NCBI GenBank assembly: GCA_017645785.1
Contig: JAGCNW010000006.1
Span: 1 to 64,000 of the forward strand
Direction: 5' to 3'
DNA length: 64,000 bases
Source of the DNA: Treponema sp.
GTDB taxonomy: Bacteria; Spirochaetota; Spirochaetia; Treponematales; Treponemataceae
Shown: positions 60,358 to 64,000 of the stretch, piece after piece
Layout: each line of letters begins with the position of its first letter
How positions within the stretch are numbered: the first letter of the stretch is position 1
The notes under the pieces: model-generated
Database searches by the model: none
What the model was told of the DNA's origin: nothing
What the model saw: the letters and a program-made list of their open reading frames with translations, nothing else
Made by a program: the position numbers and the translations under genes

Positions 60358-61046
60358 ACTTTGACTGGAAATTCGCTTGGCAGACAATCATAATTACGCT
60401 CAAAGGCCTTCCGGTGACGTTGGAAATTGTTTGCATTGTTTTTGGCCTTTCGTTTTTTCTGGGATTTCTTGTCGCGGTCGGAAAGGAAAACAAAAAGTCA
60501 CTTTTGGCAAAATTCCTTTCGGTCTATGTCAGCTTTGTCCGCGGAACTCCGTTTATGGTCCAAGCGTATCTTTTTTTCATCGCTTTTCCGACCGCCATCC
60601 AAAAGTACTTATTTGAAAAAAACATTGACTTTAACGTCAACGTAATCAAGGGCTACTGGTACGCCTACGCGCTTTTGCTATTGTACTTTACCGCCTTGAT
60701 GTCCGAAATGTTCAGAGCAGGCTTGAACGCGGTCAACAAGGGCCAGTTGGAAGCGGCCTACTCCGTGGGCCTTACAAAAGCGCAAGCCTACCGCAGAATA
60801 ATTTTTCCGCAAGTGGTGAAACATTGCTTGCCCGTTCTTTGCAACTACGCCACAGGAATCGTAAAGATGAGCTCGCTGGCCTTTGTCTTTGGCGTTCCAG
60901 AAGTGACGGCCCTTGCAAAAACAAGCGCGTCAAGAAATCTTGGCTATGTCGAAGCGTATTTTGTAATCGCGATTTTTTACATCGCGCTTAACATGGGAAT
61001 AGAATGGCTTTTCAAATTGATTGAGCGAAGGAGGCGAAAATGCTAA
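60354..61046 (+). CDS. Polar amino acid ABC transporter permease 2
   Basis: A 230-residue permease paralogous to the preceding one: [40 protein letters not shown] and the EAA loop [25 protein letters not shown]. It overlaps the first permease by four bases and the ATPase by seven. The pair forms the channel for the imported sulfur compound (inferred). Confidence 0.9.
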   Translation: MNFDWKFAWQTIIITLKGLPVTLEIVCIVFGLSFFLGFLVAVGKENKKSLLAKFLSVYVSFVRGTPFMVQAYLFFIAFPTAIQKYLFEKNIDFNVNVIKGYWYAYALLLLYFTALMSEMFRAGLNAVNKGQLEAAYSVGLTKAQAYRRIIFPQVVKHCLPVLCNYATGIVKMSSLAFVFGVPEVTALAKTSASRNLGYVEAYFVIAIFYIALNMGIEWLFKLIERRRRKC

Positions 61047-61792
61047 AGGCGACGAATGTTCACAAAGCGTTTGGAAAAAATGAAATTTTAAAAGGCGTTG
61101 ATTTAGAAGTGAAGAAGGGAGACGTTGTCGTAATCTTGGGTCCTTCTGGCTCAGGAAAAACCACCTTCCTTCGCTGCCTTGACTTTATGGAAACCGCCGA
61201 CCAAGGAACGCTTGAATTTGACACAATAAAAACTTCGCTCCACCACGCGCACAAAAAGACGATTCTCGAAGCAAGACGAAAGACCGGCTTTGTCTTCCAA
61301 AACTTCAACTTGTTCAACAACAAGACTGCGCTCGAAAACGTAATGGAAGGCCTTGTGACCGCGCGCAAAATTCCAAAAGACAAGGCAAAGGAAATTGCCG
61401 AGCGCACGCTAAAAAAAGTCGGACTCTTGGACAGAAAGGATTTTTATCCGTCGCAGCTTTCGGGCGGCCAACAGCAGCGCGTAGGCATCGCGCGCGCGAT
61501 CGCTCCCAATCCCGACGTAGTGTTTTTTGACGAGCCGACAAGCGCGCTTGACCCGGAATTGGTCGGCGAAGTTCTTTCTGTCATAAAGGAGCTGGCCAAA
61601 GAAGGCATGACTATGATTGTCGTGACCCACGAAATGTCTTTTGCAGAGGAAGTGGCCTCGCAAGTTGTCTTTATGGACGGAGGCGTTGTAGTCGAAAAAG
61701 GTTCCGCCAAAGAAATTTTCAACAACCCCAAAGAAGAACGAACGCGGCAATTTTTGCAAAGAACGCTCAAGCGCGTCGAATATGTAATTTAA
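61040..61792 (+). CDS. Polar amino acid ABC transporter ATPase
   Basis: A 250-residue ATPase: Walker [10 protein letters not shown] (34-42), signature LSGGQ (140-144), Walker [12 protein letters not shown] (D164-E165), H-loop in [13 protein letters not shown]. GlnQ/HisP/TcyN type. It overlaps the permease gene by seven bases and energises the transporter with the binding protein at 55874-56731. Confidence 0.93.
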   Translation: MLKATNVHKAFGKNEILKGVDLEVKKGDVVVILGPSGSGKTTFLRCLDFMETADQGTLEFDTIKTSLHHAHKKTILEARRKTGFVFQNFNLFNNKTALENVMEGLVTARKIPKDKAKEIAERTLKKVGLLDRKDFYPSQLSGGQQQRVGIARAIAPNPDVVFFDEPTSALDPELVGEVLSVIKELAKEGMTMIVVTHEMSFAEEVASQVVFMDGGVVVEKGSAKEIFNNPKEERTRQFLQRTLKRVEYVI

Positions 61793-61804
61793 CGAGGCAA
61801 GATC

Positions 61805-62956
61805 ATGGAACTTAATTTGGATTCAAAATGCGTTCACTTGGAAAAAATTTCAACGGACGGCTGCAAGCGTTACGGGTCTGTCAGCTTTCCGATTTATCAA
61901 ACCGCCACTTACGCCCATCCAGGAGTCGGCCAAAGCGGAGGCTATGATTACAGCCGCCTTCAAAACCCGACAAGGGAGCGGGTTGAAAAACTTGTTTGCC
62001 AGCTGGAAGGCGGAATCGACGCGCTTGCTCTTTCCAGCGGAATGGCGGCGATTAGCCTTGTGATGGAAATGTTTTCGCCGGGCGACCACATCATAGTCGA
62101 CGCGGACCTTTACGGCGGCTCCATAAGGCTCTTTGACAATGTTTCAAGAAAAAACGGAATTGAATTTTCGCGCGCCAACTTTGCTTCCGACAACATAGAA
62201 AGCTTGATAAAAGCCAACACAAAGGCCCTTTACATCGAAACGCCGACCAATCCAATGATGAACATTACGGACATCGCCGCCATCGCAAAGCTTGCCAAAA
62301 GCCGCGGCGTTTTTTTAATCGTTGACAACACCTTTATGTCGCCCTACTTTCAAAACCCGCTCGCGCTTGGAGCCGACATCGTTGTCCATTCAGGAACAAA
62401 ATACTTGAGCGGCCACAACGACACGCTTTCGGGCTTTGTTGTCACAAACCGCGCCGACATTCAAGAAAAATTGCGCTTTCTTATAAAGACTACGGGAGCG
62501 GGACTCGCTCCCTTTGACAGCTGGCTTACAATCCGCGGAATAAAAACGCTCGCGCTAAGAATGGAGCGCGCGCAGGACAACGCTCAAAAAATCGCCGCTT
62601 GGCTAAAAACGCAACAGGGCGTCGAGCGTGTTCTTTACCCAGGACTTCCAGAGCATCCCGGCCATGAAATTCAAAAAAGGCAAGCGAGTGGTTTTGGCGC
62701 GATGCTGACGTTCAACATGGTATCAGAACAAAAGGCAAAAGCCATCCTTGGCCGCGTCCGCTTGATTCAATTTGCGGAAAGTCTTGGCGGCGTTGAAACT
62801 TTAATCACCTACCCAGTCACACAGACTCACGCCGACGTTCCCGAAGAAATCCGCCTTAAAAACGGAATCACCCCCAAGACACTCCGGCTTTCTGTAGGCA
62901 TAGAAAACCCCAACGACTTGATAGAAGACTTGCGGCAAGCGATGGAGAATCTATGA
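61805..62956 (+). CDS. Cystathionine gamma-synthase/lyase family PLP enzyme (MetB-like)
   Basis: A 383-residue Cys/Met-metabolism PLP enzyme: PLP lysine K199 in HSGTKYLSGHNDTLSG, YSRLQNPTR, SSGMAAISL and IETPTNPMM. It is a different subgroup from the MccB-like enzyme (51375-52535). Followed by a MalY/PatB lyase with a four-base overlap, a pairing that fits forward transsulfuration (cystathionine synthesis then cleavage to homocysteine), but gamma-lyase action on thioether amino acids is also possible. GAGG lies upstream at the usual distance. Confidence 0.87.
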   Translation: MELNLDSKCVHLEKISTDGCKRYGSVSFPIYQTATYAHPGVGQSGGYDYSRLQNPTRERVEKLVCQLEGGIDALALSSGMAAISLVMEMFSPGDHIIVDADLYGGSIRLFDNVSRKNGIEFSRANFASDNIESLIKANTKALYIETPTNPMMNITDIAAIAKLAKSRGVFLIVDNTFMSPYFQNPLALGADIVVHSGTKYLSGHNDTLSGFVVTNRADIQEKLRFLIKTTGAGLAPFDSWLTIRGIKTLALRMERAQDNAQKIAAWLKTQQGVERVLYPGLPEHPGHEIQKRQASGFGAMLTFNMVSEQKAKAILGRVRLIQFAESLGGVETLITYPVTQTHADVPEEIRLKNGITPKTLRLSVGIENPNDLIEDLRQAMENL

Positions 62957-64000
62957 AATTTAACTTTGACAAAGTTATAGACCGCAAAAACACATTCGCG
63001 ATAAAATATGACCTTGCCGCAGCGCGCAAAAAGCCCGCCAACGCGATCGCGCTTTGGGTCGCCGACATGGATTTTTCGACCGCTCCTTGCGTTAAAAAGG
63101 CGCTTGTCGAACATGCCGAGCGGGGAATTTTTGGCTACAGCCGGCTGGACGCGCGCTATTACAACGCCTTAAAAAATTGGTTCAAGGCCCGGCACAACTT
63201 TGAATTGCAGGACGATTGGGTCGTGAGCGCGCCCGGAGTTGTCTTTGCAATCACGGCGGCAATCCACGCTTTTACAAAAGAGGGCGACGGAGTTTTAATC
63301 CAAAAGCCGGTTTACTACCCATTCTTTAACATGATAAATGCCCTGGGCCGCCGCGTTGTCAACAGCCCGCTTGTGTACAAAGACGGCGGCTACAAAATTG
63401 ACTTTGACGGCTTTGAAAAAATAATAAAAAAAGAAAAGCCAAAAATTTTTCTTTTATGCTCGCCCCACAATCCCGGCGGCCGCGTTTGGACGCGTGAGGA
63501 ACTCTTGCGCCTAAGCGAAATTTGCCTTGCCAACAACGTTCTTGTTGTAAGCGACGAGATTCACTGCGACATAACTTTTGGCGGCCACAAGCACACGGTT
63601 TGGGCAACGCTTTCAAAAAAGGCGGCGGACAATTGCGTCGTATGTACATCACCCAGCAAAACCTTCAACCTTGCAGGCTTGCAATTTTCAAACATTATAA
63701 TTCCAAACAAAAAACTCCGCGCCGCCTTTAAGTCTGAAATCGATAAGACTGGCTATGACGAGCCAAACCTTATGGGAATCGCCGCCGCCACAGCCGCCTA
63801 CTCGGACGGCGCGAAATGGTTTGACCAAGCCAAAGATTACATTTGGAAGAACATTCAATTCGCCAAAAAATATTTGGAAGAACATTGTCCAAAAATCCGC
63901 GCGGTTGAGCCGCAAGGAACTTACCTTTTGTGGCTGGATTTTAGCGCCTTTAAGGAATTGAGCGACAAAGAAATTTCCGACCGCATTTTAAACAAGGCAA
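62953..64000 (+). CDS. patB: MalY/PatB-type C-S lyase (cystathionine beta-lyase), partial
   Basis: The first 349 residues of a class I/II fold PLP aminotransferase-like beta-lyase, cut by the window end (family length about 390). Diagnostic blocks: ALWVADMDFSTAPCV, APGVVFAITAAIHAFT, SPHNPGGRVW, SDEIHCDITFGGHKHT, and the PLP lysine K236 in TSPSKTFNLAGLQ. MalY/PatB enzymes cleave cystathionine and other cysteine S-conjugates to thiol or homocysteine, pyruvate and ammonia. The ATG overlaps the stop of the preceding gene (ATGA). It closes the visible part of the operon and could split thioether amino acids taken up by the importer. Confidence 0.9.
   Translation, partial: MKFNFDKVIDRKNTFAIKYDLAAARKKPANAIALWVADMDFSTAPCVKKALVEHAERGIFGYSRLDARYYNALKNWFKARHNFELQDDWVVSAPGVVFAITAAIHAFTKEGDGVLIQKPVYYPFFNMINALGRRVVNSPLVYKDGGYKIDFDGFEKIIKKEKPKIFLLCSPHNPGGRVWTREELLRLSEICLANNVLVVSDEIHCDITFGGHKHTVWATLSKKAADNCVVCTSPSKTFNLAGLQFSNIIIPNKKLRAAFKSEIDKTGYDEPNLMGIAAATAAYSDGAKWFDQAKDYIWKNIQFAKKYLEEHCPKIRAVEPQGTYLLWLDFSAFKELSDKEISDRILNKA

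Overview
The window looks like a chromosomal segment of an anaerobic host-associated spirochaete, most likely a gut or rumen Treponema. I infer this from the gene mix: tandem class III adenylate cyclases with CHASE2 or HAMP, a FecR-domain protein, Rpn/PD-(D/E)XK transposase-like and ORF6N genes, an indolepyruvate:ferredoxin oxidoreductase with a phenylacetate-CoA ligase, and a poly-G promoter of a kind known in Treponema. No rRNA, tRNA or CRISPR array was seen, and no gene-free stretch exceeds about 260 bases. The genus is an inference; the gene calls rest on motifs read directly from the translations.

Layout. 0-9.9 kb is an accessory region: a partial HNH protein, a type III restriction-modification pair (mod-res), an Rpn-like nuclease/transposase, an ORF6N protein, an Rnl5-like RNA ligase and several HTH regulators, with short palindromes between 6.0 and 8.7 kb. 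9.9-18.9 kb holds a LacI-type regulator, an SH3/M48/CHASE2-cyclase operon, a beta-helix enzyme and two envelope proteins. 18.9-27.6 kb holds iorA-iorB-thioesterase and paaK-ACT (aryl-acid metabolism), split by an AT-rich insert with an SPFH protein, a zinc-ribbon protein, an XRE regulator and a MntA-HepT toxin-antitoxin pair. 27.8-30.6 kb is a second AT-rich accessory block. 30.6-44.7 kb holds trkA-trkH, hrpB, an aromatic amino acid ammonia-lyase, a cyclase/FecR pair, two paralogous secreted proteins behind a poly-G promoter, and argA.

44.8-64.0 kb is the striking part: a run of 20 same-strand genes joining sulfur metabolism to a nitrogenase-like system. It encodes MetN-MetI-MetQ (methionine-type importer), a NifD-like/NifK-like pair, a NifX-like protein, a NifB-like radical SAM protein, an MccB-like and an MccA-like PLP enzyme, cysteine synthase, one NifH-like reductase, a second NifX-like protein, a second complete ABC importer whose genes flank a second NifD-like/NifK-like pair, a second transsulfuration enzyme and a MalY/PatB C-S lyase (cut by the window end). 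There is no NifEN, NifV, NifU/S or nif-type regulator. Both DK pairs keep all six P-cluster-type cysteines and the cofactor cysteine but lack the FeMo-cofactor histidine at its usual place. This resembles methylthio-alkane reductase (Mar), a nitrogenase-like enzyme that frees methanethiol from thioethers, rather than N2 fixation. My model is that imported organosulfur compounds are reductively cleaved by one or both complexes, sharing one NifH and one NifB, and the released thiol or sulfide is fixed into cysteine and methionine by the linked PLP enzymes. A 17-bp palindrome (CCTA-N9-TAGG) just downstream of the metN and cysK promoters, with a degenerate copy upstream of nifH, suggests one shared regulator.

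Transcription signals. Many genes in 10-42 kb have a -10 box only 6-9 bases before the ATG and no Shine-Dalgarno, so leaderless mRNAs look common, whereas the sulfur/nitrogenase-like operons use strong AAGGAG-type ribosome binding sites.
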